From Candidatus Poribacteria bacterium (GTDB lineage Bacteria > Poribacteria > WGA-4E > WGA-3G), in assembly GCA_012270795.1 (NCBI GenBank), contig JAAXHO010000196.1:1-64000 (forward strand): a DNA stretch of 64,000 nt. The letters are read 5' to 3'. Made by a program: the position numbers and the translations under genes. Within the stretch, counting starts at the first letter, position 1; the number at the start of each line of letters is the position of its first letter. Positions 44,053 to 53,906 of the stretch are shown one piece after another. The notes beneath the pieces were generated by a model. It had not been told where the DNA came from and searched no databases. It saw only the letters and a list, made by a program, of their open reading frames with translations.

Positions 44053-46761
44053 ATGTCAATGCAAATCCAAAACAGACTTACCGAATTCATTCCAAACCTA
44101 AACATCCCACAAACTGTTTTACAAGAACAGTTAGCTGCGTTCCTTCAATCCGAACGGGAACGGCTCAAGACAAGTATCTTAGCAGGAGAGAGTGGATTTC
44201 CCGCTTGTGCTGCACACGCCCAGATATGGGACGCTGTTATTCAAAAAGTATACGAAATCTCTGCCTTTCAGATACAAGACGAATACGCAAAACAGATTGA
44301 GGAACTTCTTAAGATACCAGGAATTGATTACAGCGATATATCAGACGGAACGCAAGACGAGTGGTCGCCTGATATTGCACTGTACGCTGTAGGAAGCTAT
44401 GGCAGGAATGAACTCTGCTACTACTCAGATGTAGACGTGGTCTACACATCATCTGTTGACCTTGAGGAAGTTTATGACGAAGGCACTCTTGAACTCATCC
44501 GATGGTACTACGACTTTTTTGACAGTCTGCATACCGTCATACCAAATTTCGAGTTTAGCTTTATTTACCGTCCAATGTCTGACATCGACAAGTGGAACTA
44601 CATGGACATGACTGCTCTAATTGATATGCGTTTTATTGTTGGAGACACTTCGCTCACAGAGAAATTCCGGAAGGCAGTTTATTCTGAAAAATCTGACATA
44701 TCGCTTGTCCTTGATCTGCTACAATCAAAGGCGGATTCCTTCAAAGCATCGGAAGATACAATCTACCTAAATCAACCGGATGTGAAAACAGGTCGCGGCG
44801 GGTTGCGGACACTTCAATATGCACTATGGATATGCGGTCTACCTCAATTTACGCCAGTCCTTGAACTTTATGAACGGTATAATGACGAACATCTGATACC
44901 CTCTCTTGATTTCATGTTCAAAGTGCGAAATTTGCTCCATGTATTAGCGGATACACAACATGACTCGCTCTCTTTTCATCCAGAACACGGAGACAACCTT
45001 CAATCACAGATTGCTGCTGCAATCGGTTATACAGATGAATCTGAGGACGCACGTTACGATTTTATGGCAGACTATTACGCCAAAGCCAAATATTTGCACT
45101 TTAAAGCAGAACTACTGATAAGAAAATTTCTTGCAAACGGCATTCCAATTACAGATGTACTTGGCGTGAGAACCGACATCCTGTATTGTATTGACAATAA
45201 CTTCGGTGAACTTGATATAGACGAACTCTTTAGACTCTTTTCCTATTTCCAACAATACGATTTTGAGATTGACCCGTCCCTTGCAACCTTTATTTTCGCC
45301 TACGTGGACGCGTTTGATTGGGAACGTTTTACTCCAAGAATCGCTGAACTTCTTAATACACCCGGACATGTTGAAAAGACTTTAACACGACTACATAGAC
45401 TTGGAATTTTATCACGGCTTGGTGAGGGAGGAAAACGTTTTGAGAAAGCAATGTTGACACGAAGTGAGCGCAGCCTTGACCCCTACACCGTGGGTAAACA
45501 CACGCTGGTTGCGATAGGCCACCTTGATGAGATTCGTCGAACCGAATCCAACAGTCCTTTCGGTGGACCTCACATCGGACAACAGATGGTACCTTCCTCA
45601 AACTCAGAATTAGAGGAATTGAACACGGCTTTCCGTTCACTTACGGATCCAACCCCACTCTATATGGCACTTTTTCTGCATGATATTGACAAACCGGATC
45701 CGACACACCCACAAACAGGGGCAGAAAAGGCAAAACGTATTGCACCAGAATTCGGTTTTAATCCCCAACAGACAGATGAAATTTACTTCCTGATACGGGA
45801 ACATCTCACAATGATCGCATTAGCACGTTATCATCAATGGGATGAGGCTACCATCTCCGAGTTTTGCGAAAAAGTGAATTCATTGGATCGTTTAACCGCA
45901 CTTTATCTCCTAACATACTGTGATTCAAAAGCAAACGGTTCACAGAACTTTAGCAATCTGGTAAAACATAATCTCAAGCGATTGTATGAAGTTGTTCGTG
46001 TGCGTTTCGTTGGACAAGACGAATCGCAACTTGGTGTTTACGCACAACCGGAAGAATTCCAACAGTTTCTGCATCAGATGCCGGTTACTTATCGTATCAG
46101 TATAGCCCCTGAAGAGATCGCAATGCACATGAAGATGATCGCACAAGCAGAATCTGCAACGTCTGAGAAACTGGAACAAACAGCAAGTGCGGCGATACTC
46201 CAATTTGTTGACAAGCCCGGTTTTACGGAATTGCATCTCTGCAGTCATAGCCGTATTGGGAAGTTGCACACTGTTAGCGGGTTATTTTTTGCAAACAATA
46301 TTGATGTTCGTGATGCACGCGTTTACACAAAACAAGATACTAACGTGGAGTTGGAAATCTACCGACTTGTTCATAAACCTCCGCATCATAGTGGGGAACC
46401 ACTTCCGCTTGATGAAGATTTAAAACGGAACTTGGACTTTGACATCCGCAGTTTGATGGCAGGTGAGGTTACACTTGAGCAAATTTTTGAAAAACACTAT
46501 GTTGACCCATCAGGAACATGGCGAGTAGACGATGTCACAGTAGAAGCTGCAAGAAGTTACACTGAAATCGTTGTGACAGGAGAAGAAAAGGTTGGTTTCC
46601 TTCACTATCTCAGCGGCATCTTAGCAAAATTGGAGTTGAACGTTGAAATGTGTAAATGTTCTGGATTCGGGGGGCAAGCGATTGATAGGTTCTATGTACA
46701 ACCCGTCGCTGATCCGCAAAAGGTGCGCGACCAAATTTTAGCGGAGTTACCAACTGGGTAG
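44053..46761 (+). CDS. glnD: [Protein-PII] uridylyltransferase/uridylyl-removing enzyme GlnD-like
   Basis: GlnD senses glutamine and uridylylates or deuridylylates PII, controlling GlnE and nitrogen genes. The 903-residue product shows all four parts in order: nucleotidyltransferase (AVGSYGRNELCYYSDVDVVY near residues 112-131), a GlnE/GlnD helical linker, an HD hydrolase domain (LFLHDIDKPDP near 538), and two ACT domains. The first ACT is near 723 (HLCSHSRIGKLHTVSGLFFA) and the second near 837 (KVGFLHYLSGILAKLELNVE). No clear ribosome site decides between the starts at 44053 and 44059. It matches glnE at the other end of the window functionally, although the genes are not linked. Confidence 0.88.
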   Translation: MSMQIQNRLTEFIPNLNIPQTVLQEQLAAFLQSERERLKTSILAGESGFPACAAHAQIWDAVIQKVYEISAFQIQDEYAKQIEELLKIPGIDYSDISDGTQDEWSPDIALYAVGSYGRNELCYYSDVDVVYTSSVDLEEVYDEGTLELIRWYYDFFDSLHTVIPNFEFSFIYRPMSDIDKWNYMDMTALIDMRFIVGDTSLTEKFRKAVYSEKSDISLVLDLLQSKADSFKASEDTIYLNQPDVKTGRGGLRTLQYALWICGLPQFTPVLELYERYNDEHLIPSLDFMFKVRNLLHVLADTQHDSLSFHPEHGDNLQSQIAAAIGYTDESEDARYDFMADYYAKAKYLHFKAELLIRKFLANGIPITDVLGVRTDILYCIDNNFGELDIDELFRLFSYFQQYDFEIDPSLATFIFAYVDAFDWERFTPRIAELLNTPGHVEKTLTRLHRLGILSRLGEGGKRFEKAMLTRSERSLDPYTVGKHTLVAIGHLDEIRRTESNSPFGGPHIGQQMVPSSNSELEELNTAFRSLTDPTPLYMALFLHDIDKPDPTHPQTGAEKAKRIAPEFGFNPQQTDEIYFLIREHLTMIALARYHQWDEATISEFCEKVNSLDRLTALYLLTYCDSKANGSQNFSNLVKHNLKRLYEVVRVRFVGQDESQLGVYAQPEEFQQFLHQMPVTYRISIAPEEIAMHMKMIAQAESATSEKLEQTASAAILQFVDKPGFTELHLCSHSRIGKLHTVSGLFFANNIDVRDARVYTKQDTNVELEIYRLVHKPPHHSGEPLPLDEDLKRNLDFDIRSLMAGEVTLEQIFEKHYVDPSGTWRVDDVTVEAARSYTEIVVTGEEKVGFLHYLSGILAKLELNVEMCKCSGFGGQAIDRFYVQPVADPQKVRDQILAELPTG

Positions 46762-46767
46762 AAAACA

Positions 46768-47528
46768 ATGAACAACGAGTACTTCTAACAGGTGCAGCGG
46801 GAACAGTCGGATCAACACTCTGGCAGGCGTGGGAAAAGCAGGACTGCTATACATTAACCCTAACAGACATAAAACCGATTGAGAACGCGACTGCTCGTGT
46901 AGAACAGGTTGATATTCGAGATTACGATGCAATACAAGCATTGTGTCAAGAACAAGATGTCTTGGTGCATCTGGCATATCTCCGACACTATTCACTCGGT
47001 AAAATTCCAGATGAAGTGAACGACATTACCGTATCAATGAACCTGTTTGACGCAGCACGCGAAAGTGGTATTAAGAAGATCGTGTACGCCAGCACAAACC
47101 ATGTAACTGGATGGAATGAAAGAATAAGTTCACCACCCCGTTTCTCTACAGGCGATCAGTTCTGTCCCGACGGTTGGTATGGTGCAATGAAAGGCATGGC
47201 AGAGATTGCAGGACGATACCTTGTTGACGCACATGATATGCGGTTTATCAGCATCCGTATCGGGAGTTTTAACGGTACTTATGAGCCAAACGGTATCCGA
47301 CACTGTAGCACGCTTCTGACACCGCGCGACTGTGTACAACTGTTCAGTTTAGCTGTGGATTACGACGGTCCTGTTAAATATCTGATTACTTATGGACGAT
47401 CCGCAAATTCAGATGGATATCAACAGAGCTACCTTGACATCAGCGGTGCTGTAGAGGTATTGGGTTATAAACCGGAAGACAACTTAGTCAAGACGCATCT
47501 CCATAAATTTATGAAAAGCAAACCATGA
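46768..47528 (+). CDS. NAD-dependent epimerase/dehydratase with a frameshift near the start
   Basis: The frame encoding QRVLLTGAAGTVGSTLW (Rossmann nucleotide-binding motif), then YASTNHVTGWN, the catalytic region WYGAMKGMAEIAG and ISIRIGSFNG, is an extended short-chain dehydrogenase acting on a nucleotide sugar or similar. It is open from about 46740 but has no in-frame start before TTG at 46941, which would remove the NAD site. ATG at 46768 is one base out of frame. ATG-AAA-CAA-CGA would restore M-K-Q-R-V-L-L, so one A seems missing. The gene sits 6 bases after glnD and overlaps trmB by 4 bases, implying a conserved operon place. Confidence 0.8.
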
Positions 47529-48223
47529 ATGCAGAACCTCGTTACAACGATATATATTATGAACGCACAACGTCCCACTCACAGATAATTGATCCAATTG
47601 ATGGTCATACAGTTGCTTTAGATAAAATACCAGCTCCGATTGACTGGGAAACCTTATTCGGCAACACACATCCAGTAGAGATTGAGATCGGGTGTGGTAA
47701 AGGAAGGTTTTTATTAGAAGCGTCAAGGCTGTTTCCTCATGTAAACTATATTGGTGTGGAACGCGCACAAAAGTATATAAAACTAACGCAAGAACGATTT
47801 ACTAAATTTATGCATCATTTTTCACTGGACAAAAAATCGGGGATCTTTCAGAACGTCCGCCTTGCATGGACAGATGCAAATTACTTTTTAACGCGGTACG
47901 TCCCTGAGCAATCCGTGCAAGTCTATCACATCTATTTTCCAGACCCGTGGCCAAAAGTGCGTCAGCAGAAACGGAGAATCTTTCGCAATAAGGATTTCCT
48001 CACAGCAATTGACAAAACCCTTACGTTAGATAGTGGTAAGTTGTATGTAGTCACAGACTATGCAGCGTATTTTAGTGAGATACTGGAGAAAATTGCACAG
48101 CATACGTCTTTACAACGTGTCGTGCTGAAAACAGAGGCGTATAAACACATAGCAACGAATTTTGAAATGAAGTATCGTTCAGAAGGCAGGAAAATCTATC
48201 GCGCGGTTTATGAAAACCACTAA
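47525..48223 (+). CDS. trmB: tRNA (guanine-N7)-methyltransferase
   Basis: TrmB methylates G46 of tRNA in the variable loop using SAM. The 232-residue protein has the SAM motif IEIGCGKGRFLLEAS, the IGVERAQKYI motif, and the family signature HIYFPDPWPKVRQQKRRI, which also binds tRNA. It starts with ATGA overlapping the stop of the epimerase gene, so translation is coupled. It is in a plus-strand run with glnD upstream and uvrC downstream. Confidence 0.95.
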   Translation: MNAEPRYNDIYYERTTSHSQIIDPIDGHTVALDKIPAPIDWETLFGNTHPVEIEIGCGKGRFLLEASRLFPHVNYIGVERAQKYIKLTQERFTKFMHHFSLDKKSGIFQNVRLAWTDANYFLTRYVPEQSVQVYHIYFPDPWPKVRQQKRRIFRNKDFLTAIDKTLTLDSGKLYVVTDYAAYFSEILEKIAQHTSLQRVVLKTEAYKHIATNFEMKYRSEGRKIYRAVYENH

Positions 48224-48239
48224 AATATTAGGTGAAATT

Positions 48240-48815
48240 ATGGCAACTGTTGCATCAAAAATCCTACTAACCCCTGAAGACTATCTGCTTATGGAACGAG
48301 AAGCGGAATTCAAAAGCGAATACCGTAACGGGAAAATAGTTGCAATGCCTCGTGCAAACCGTCAGCATAATCTCATTACCGGTAATATTTTGTGCGGATT
48401 CCACAGACAGTTGTTAGAACAAACTGATGAAGTTTATACTAACATTATGCGGATAAAGGTAAGTGATAGTGGTTTATATACCTACCCAGATGTTGTCGTT
48501 GTATGCAATGAACCGCGCTTTGAGGATAGCTACTTTGATACGCTTCTGAATCCAACTGTCATTGTAGAGGTGCTTTCCCCATCAACTGAGACTTATGATA
48601 GGAATGACAAGTTTTTATCCTATCAAACTCTTGCATCTCTTCAGGAATACATTCTCGTATCGCAAAAGGGCGTGGGTGTTGAACAATATGTACGACAAAA
48701 TGGCACGTGGATTCTGAGAGAATTCCAATCGCTTGAAGATGTGCTGCAGCTTGCGTCAATAGAGTGTTCGTTAGCATTGCGAGCAATATATGCTAAAGTC
48801 AAATTTTTGAGGTAG
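48240..48815 (+). CDS. Uma2-family (DUF820) PD-(D/E)XK-like nuclease
   Basis: This is a 191-residue paralogue of the gene at 36241-36831. It shares LTPEDYLLME, EYRNGKIVAMPRANRQHNLI, YPDVVVVCNEPRFED and TVIVEVLSPSTETYDRNDKF, which together hold the expected nuclease-fold acidic residues. ATG at 48240 is preferred over 48210 because AGGTGA lies 4 bases upstream and the longer form would overlap trmB. It is located between trmB and uvrC. Its role is unknown; context could suggest nucleic-acid processing, but Uma2 genes occur in many settings. Confidence 0.87.
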   Translation: MATVASKILLTPEDYLLMEREAEFKSEYRNGKIVAMPRANRQHNLITGNILCGFHRQLLEQTDEVYTNIMRIKVSDSGLYTYPDVVVVCNEPRFEDSYFDTLLNPTVIVEVLSPSTETYDRNDKFLSYQTLASLQEYILVSQKGVGVEQYVRQNGTWILREFQSLEDVLQLASIECSLALRAIYAKVKFLR

Positions 48816-48821
48816 CGGAAA

Positions 48822-50696
48822 ATGAAGGAAAACCAACCGACAATGTGGCAATCTCTGCCGGATGCACCTGGGGTTTATCTAATGAAAGCTTCCGACGGTT
48901 CCCCTATCTATATCGGTAAGGCGGTAAACATAAGGAGTAGGGTGCGTTCCTATTTTCAGCAAAGCGGCAGCCTTACAGAAAACCCATTCATTGCACAGAT
49001 GATGCGGTATGTAACAGAGGTAGATTATATTGTCACAAGTACTGAAATCGAAGCACTTATATTGGAAAATAATCTCATTAAGGCACATCAACCACGATAC
49101 AACGTTAAACTAAAAGACGATAAACGCTATCCGTTTCTACGAGTGACAACAAATGAACCGTATCCTCGCATTATGATTACACGTAAAACAGATAACGATG
49201 GTACGCGCTATTTTGGTCCCTTTGTCCGAGTCCGTTCCACAAGACAAGTACTCAAACAGTTGACCAAATTTTTCCCCATTCGCACATGCACACTCCCACT
49301 AAAGGAAACAAACAATAAATACCGTGCATGTCTTGACTATCATATCGGTAGGTGTCCTGCACCATGTGCTAATAAAATTGATGTGCAAGAATACAAAAAG
49401 ATCGTTCACAAAGTTTGTCAGTTTTTAGGTGGTAATACAAGCTCAGTTGTCAGAGAACTACGTCAGCAGATGCAAGCTGCCGCGAAATCACTCGACTTTG
49501 AAACTGCCGCGAAATATCGCGATATGCTGAACGATGTACAACAGGCTATTACCACGCAACAGAGTCTTGACAACGTTGCCACAGTGGATGAAGATGTCAT
49601 CGGTATTGCCACAGCATTTCAGCACGATTTGCAGTCAAAACTTGGAGATGTCGCGTGTGTACAAGTGTTACATATACGAGATGGGAAACTACTGGAACGT
49701 GAACATTATTATCTAAACGATGTACATCCCGACTTAATTCCGACTGCTGTAAGTGCGTTTGTCTCTCAATACTATCAAAATGCTGTCTTGGTCCCAAAAA
49801 CTATCGTACTACCCATGCAGGTCGAATCGGTGGAATTGATTGAAAAATGGCTCAGCGAGAAACGCGGAAATCACGTTACACTACACGTTCCCAGAGCAGG
49901 CAGACTCAGACGACTGCAAACTTTAGCCACAAAAAACGCTGAAGTACTACTAAGTCAACGAGAGCAAAGTGTCGTGTTGAGTAGTGATGTGGACCCAGCA
50001 CTTGTTGAATTACAGGAACTACTTAAGATTAATCATCCACTCAGACGGATTGAAGCGTACGACATCTCAAATCTTGGAGATAGATATGCTGTGGGTTCTA
50101 TGGTTGTTCTGGAGGATGGCAGACCTGCTTCAAGCGAGTATCGACAGTTTCGGATACGCGAAGTTGTTGGCCAAAACGACTACGCAATGATGCAAGAGGT
50201 AATTACACGTCGTTTTCGTCGTGCTGTAACCGGTGATACTAAATTCAGCAAATTACCAGACTTGATACTAATTGATGGCGGTAAAGGACAGTTGGGTGCT
50301 GCACAAGATGCCCTGCATCCTTTTGCTGAAGCGAAACTAGATCCTATTCCAACGCAAATTCCAATGATCGCATTGGCAAAACGGATTGAGGAGATATTTG
50401 TGCCGGGAAACCCGGATCCAATCGTACTACGAGAAGATAACCCTACTTTGCACCTTATACAACGGCTGCGAGATGAAGCACATCGATTCGCCATTGCATA
50501 CCACCGAAAACTACGCCAGAAAGCATTGAGTGTGTCCGTACTTGACGAAATCCCAAATATAGGTCCGAAGCGAAAACAAGCACTACTGCAACAATTCGGT
50601 TCTATTGATGCAATTCGACAGGCGAGTTTAGATGAACTCTTATCCGTGAAAGGAATTCCCCGCAACGTTGCTGAGAATATTCGCAAGAACCTCTAA
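48822..50696 (+). CDS. uvrC: Excinuclease ABC subunit C
   Basis: UvrC makes both incisions in nucleotide excision repair. The 624-residue protein is the standard length. It has the GIY-YIG nuclease (APGVYLMKASDGSPIYIGKA near residues 16-35), a Cys-rich region (CPAPCANKID), the UVR motif (QMQAAAKSLDFETAAKYRDM), the RNase H-like second nuclease (RIEAYDISNLGDRYAVGSMV), and a C-terminal helix-hairpin-helix pair (IPNIGPKRKQALLQQFGS and VKGIPRNVAENI). The start is 48822, 6 bases after the Uma2 stop; an internal ATG at 48843 is possible. It ends the plus-strand run begun at 43401. Confidence 0.97.
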   Translation: MKENQPTMWQSLPDAPGVYLMKASDGSPIYIGKAVNIRSRVRSYFQQSGSLTENPFIAQMMRYVTEVDYIVTSTEIEALILENNLIKAHQPRYNVKLKDDKRYPFLRVTTNEPYPRIMITRKTDNDGTRYFGPFVRVRSTRQVLKQLTKFFPIRTCTLPLKETNNKYRACLDYHIGRCPAPCANKIDVQEYKKIVHKVCQFLGGNTSSVVRELRQQMQAAAKSLDFETAAKYRDMLNDVQQAITTQQSLDNVATVDEDVIGIATAFQHDLQSKLGDVACVQVLHIRDGKLLEREHYYLNDVHPDLIPTAVSAFVSQYYQNAVLVPKTIVLPMQVESVELIEKWLSEKRGNHVTLHVPRAGRLRRLQTLATKNAEVLLSQREQSVVLSSDVDPALVELQELLKINHPLRRIEAYDISNLGDRYAVGSMVVLEDGRPASSEYRQFRIREVVGQNDYAMMQEVITRRFRRAVTGDTKFSKLPDLILIDGGKGQLGAAQDALHPFAEAKLDPIPTQIPMIALAKRIEEIFVPGNPDPIVLREDNPTLHLIQRLRDEAHRFAIAYHRKLRQKALSVSVLDEIPNIGPKRKQALLQQFGSIDAIRQASLDELLSVKGIPRNVAENIRKNL

Positions 50697-50897
50697 AATA
50701 TAACGATACAACGCATCCTAACTTAATTTGATGCTGCCCCCTTTTGTACTTTCCAATCTGTTTATGCACCATATCGTGCAACTGTTGTAATTACAAACCT
50801 GATCTTTCAAGGAACTATTGCTTTGCTGAACTGGCATATTCTTTGCTAAAACAAAATATAACATTGACCCTTCAGATAGGTTAAACGAAAGCGAAAA

Positions 50898-53519
50898 ATG
50901 ATAGATAGATATACAAAAATCTTCGGAATACTCCTCATTCTTCTGTGTGTTGCCTTTTTACATGTCAAACTCTACAGATTCGCAGCAGTGACAAATGTTG
51001 GCAACTTACAAACTCTTGTTTGTTTAGGACAGGTGACCGAAATTGATACCAATGAAGAGGTAGATCAAATTCTAACCTTCAGAGTTCTCTCTGGACATTT
51101 CCGCGGAGCATCAATCGAGGCAGATAATATTTGGGTTGGTCGTGCATTCGGAGACCGTATCATGAGCAAAGGTGATGTGTTGTTCCTTGAGATTCAGATG
51201 CGGGATCCATCAAATCCATCAATTGACAGGGTCTCTGTGGGTGAATACTTTCGCACGCCCTTCCTGCTTTATCTTGCGGGGGCATTAGGGATACTGATGA
51301 TACTCGTTGCTGGTATGAAAGGTGTTCGCGCAATTCTGACCCTATTTGTTACCGCACTTTCTGTTATTTATATTCTCGTACCGCTTACCCTCAAAGGCTT
51401 CAACCCGATAGCAGTTGCATTGCTGATTGCAACATTTCTAACAATAACAACCTTCCTACTCATTACCGGATTCAGTTACAAAGTTATCTCTGGTGTTCTG
51501 GGAACACTCGGGGGATTAACTGCAGTCGGCATCCTATCTATTCTGAGTCAACGGCTAATGGCATTGACAGGATTAGCAACAGATTTTGGTTTTCTGGAAC
51601 TCGGTCTTGCACTGTGGCGTACACCGGAGACACATCATTGGAATTTCGCAGGCATCCTGTCTGCTGGCATCATACTGGGGGCAGTCGGTGCAATGATGGA
51701 TGTCAGCATGTCAATCTCCTCCAGTGTACATGAGGTTAAGCAGGTCAATCCCAATATTAGTGTCCGACAATCCATCCGTGCAGGTTTGAATGTTGGTCGG
51801 GACATCATGGGAACAATGGCAGATACGCTTATTTTCGCTTATCTCGGTGCTCACATGATCACAATGTTACTGCCGCGTATTGAGTTTCCCGAAGCAGGCA
51901 TGTTATATCCGTTCCTCCGAATAGTCAACGAAGAAACGACAGCAGTAGCTATTGTGCAGGCGGTTGTAGGTACAATAGGATTAGTACTCACCGTTCCCAT
52001 TGCTGCAACAGTCGCGGGATTTCTCACAAAATATACCCAGGTGCGTAGAACAGATATTCACGAAAACTTGCCTACAAAAGAGGAGTTAGAAGAAGTATTC
52101 GGAAGTGAAACTGACCATAGCGGTTATCGCATTTTCTCCAGTAGGAAAGCAGTACCCATCGCTATGCTGTTAGTTTTGATAGGCACAACGTTTGTTTACT
52201 ATCATATTCGCGGGCAATCCGCAACAATATCAGAATATCATGATGAAGATGGGCAACTCCTTTCAAAACAGGAATATGTAAAAGGTAAGGTTATTCGCTT
52301 GCTTGAATCAAACGGAGATTATCTTTTTACAATTGACGATTCTATCAAAACTGATTTGGACAAGAAAAGACTGCCAACGACCTTAAGGAATGCGTTCGAG
52401 AAAAACAATATTTCCCTATCCGATGATGTCAATGTTTCAATAAAACCGTGGAAAGATAGTCGCTGGTTAATCACAGATGTAAAATACGAACAGACATTCA
52501 GCATACGCACCGCACAAGATGGGACAAACACCCTTAATGTATATGATTCCGAAACTGAACATCATATACTTGAGGTGAAAATGCTGGGGGGTATGTATAA
52601 AGGTAAACACTTAGTCTTACGTAACATCTTCAATCACAGCATGCCGTTATTGAGTATTCCAGCAGAACCTGGAGACATTATACTCTGCAGAGTCGGTGGT
52701 AATTCAGAGAAAATTAGTATCGTCAATATTGTGCAAGAATATTCGCGTGATAAATTCCTTATCTGGTTTGTTGGCGGGATGTTTCTGCTGATCATCCTTG
52801 TTGGGAGAAGTGAGGGGATACGTACTGTCTGTGCAATGCTGATTTCTGGTGCGGTGATATATTTCTTCATGCTTCCTCTCATTACACAAGGAATGAACGC
52901 TGTTATTGTTGTAACATTGACTTCGGGTGTTGTTGCTTTTGTCTCTTTAGTCTTCGTCATAGGACCCAGTCGAAAGACGTTTGCTGCTGTGTTGGGGACA
53001 ATGGGCGGTATTCTTGTTGCAGGCATGATTGTCCTATTTGCACAGAAGCAGCTGCATTTCAACGGCTTAGAGGATGCAATGGCTGCAGATATTGTTGAAG
53101 CAACGCGAACACAGACCTTCAATTTTGTGCAAATTCTGTTAGCAGGTATGTTAATGGGTGTATTAGGGGTAGCAGTTGATGGAGCAATTGAAGTGGCATC
53201 CAGCATGGAGGAGATACGCCGTGCCAACCCAAATATGCCAACATGGCGGTTGATTGCATCGGGCCTCAATGTCGGCACCGATATACTCGGTACAATGGTG
53301 AATACGTTGGTGTTCGCTTATCTTGGGGTGGAGTTGTTGCTCGTAATAACGATTGTAGCCCCAAATAGTGAACTGTTTAAAGAACCGGCAGTGCAGCTAC
53401 TGAGCGTTGGGGTCGTGTCTGCGGAGATTGTGCGTCTCCTTGCGGGGACACTCGGTCTGGTATTAGCAATTCCGATCACAGCCGTCATCTGTGCCTTCTG
53501 GAATCCCAAGAGGATGTAG
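50898..53519 (+). CDS. YibE/F-like membrane protein, tandem duplicated
   Basis: YibE/F proteins are multi-pass membrane proteins of unknown transport function and usually about 370-400 residues. This one is 873 residues and contains the family twice. In the first half (to about residue 400) are LAGALGILMILVAGMKGVRA, GAMMDVSMSISSSVHEV and NVGRDIMGTMADTLIFAYLG. In the second half the matching segments are FLLIILVGRSEGIRTVCAML, GVAVDGAIEVASSMEEI and NVGTDILGTMVNTLVFAYLG. A soluble domain of about 150 residues lies between. Each half also begins with a small extracytoplasmic beta-rich segment (LRNIFNHS-type in the second). It reads as a gene duplication and fusion, giving a covalent dimer. Confidence 0.85.
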   Translation: MIDRYTKIFGILLILLCVAFLHVKLYRFAAVTNVGNLQTLVCLGQVTEIDTNEEVDQILTFRVLSGHFRGASIEADNIWVGRAFGDRIMSKGDVLFLEIQMRDPSNPSIDRVSVGEYFRTPFLLYLAGALGILMILVAGMKGVRAILTLFVTALSVIYILVPLTLKGFNPIAVALLIATFLTITTFLLITGFSYKVISGVLGTLGGLTAVGILSILSQRLMALTGLATDFGFLELGLALWRTPETHHWNFAGILSAGIILGAVGAMMDVSMSISSSVHEVKQVNPNISVRQSIRAGLNVGRDIMGTMADTLIFAYLGAHMITMLLPRIEFPEAGMLYPFLRIVNEETTAVAIVQAVVGTIGLVLTVPIAATVAGFLTKYTQVRRTDIHENLPTKEELEEVFGSETDHSGYRIFSSRKAVPIAMLLVLIGTTFVYYHIRGQSATISEYHDEDGQLLSKQEYVKGKVIRLLESNGDYLFTIDDSIKTDLDKKRLPTTLRNAFEKNNISLSDDVNVSIKPWKDSRWLITDVKYEQTFSIRTAQDGTNTLNVYDSETEHHILEVKMLGGMYKGKHLVLRNIFNHSMPLLSIPAEPGDIILCRVGGNSEKISIVNIVQEYSRDKFLIWFVGGMFLLIILVGRSEGIRTVCAMLISGAVIYFFMLPLITQGMNAVIVVTLTSGVVAFVSLVFVIGPSRKTFAAVLGTMGGILVAGMIVLFAQKQLHFNGLEDAMAADIVEATRTQTFNFVQILLAGMLMGVLGVAVDGAIEVASSMEEIRRANPNMPTWRLIASGLNVGTDILGTMVNTLVFAYLGVELLLVITIVAPNSELFKEPAVQLLSVGVVSAEIVRLLAGTLGLVLAIPITAVICAFWNPKRM

Positions 53520-53690
53520 AGTAATAGTAGTCAGGGTTAGTTTTGTGTAAAGTTTTGACATAAAGTACTCTGTTAGTCTTATCATAGTGAAATTTGAAGG
53601 GAATTAACTAACAATTCCAATCCTTTAGGTTTGGGTCAAAAAACATTTGACTTTTGACATATTTTATGACATAGTTTGTGTATCTTGTAG

Positions 53691-53879
53691 TGGTGCTGTA
53701 ACACTGTCGGCAGGAGGGTTATAGGCCACACACACCCATGTCGTTGATAACATCAACCCCCATTCTGTCATATACTCGCCTGGGGCACTGGGAGAGTCTA
53801 ACGCCATGGAGTCCGTGTTAGACCTAATTGAGAGGCAGTGGGCATGGATTTGTAACGAAAGAATTACACTGCCACCAAC
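53691..53879 (+). ncRNA. Possible structured leader or small RNA, unknown class
   Basis: The 387-base gap after the YibE/F gene holds no convincing ORF. A promoter-like TTGACT/TTGACA cluster lies at 53648-53660. After it, the two ends of a ~190-base stretch can pair (TGGTG with CACCA, TGTAA with TTACA). Inside are two clear hairpins: GTTGAT-AAC-ATCAAC (53743-53757) and GTCTAAC...GTTAGAC (53797-53822). It ends 27 bases before the next gene's ATG. It does not match a riboswitch I can name. Confidence 0.35.
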
Positions 53880-53906
53880 CATATTTTGCATAGAAGGAGA
53901 ATGGAT

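Noticed and set aside
53691-53879. 6S RNA or cobalamin riboswitch
   Set aside because: There are multiple separate hairpins rather than the long 6S rod, and the conserved cobalamin-box words are not found.
53664-53891. Minus-strand 75-codon ORF in the gap after the YibE/F gene
   Set aside because: No ribosome site or recognisable domain; the region folds well as RNA, so the ORF is probably chance.
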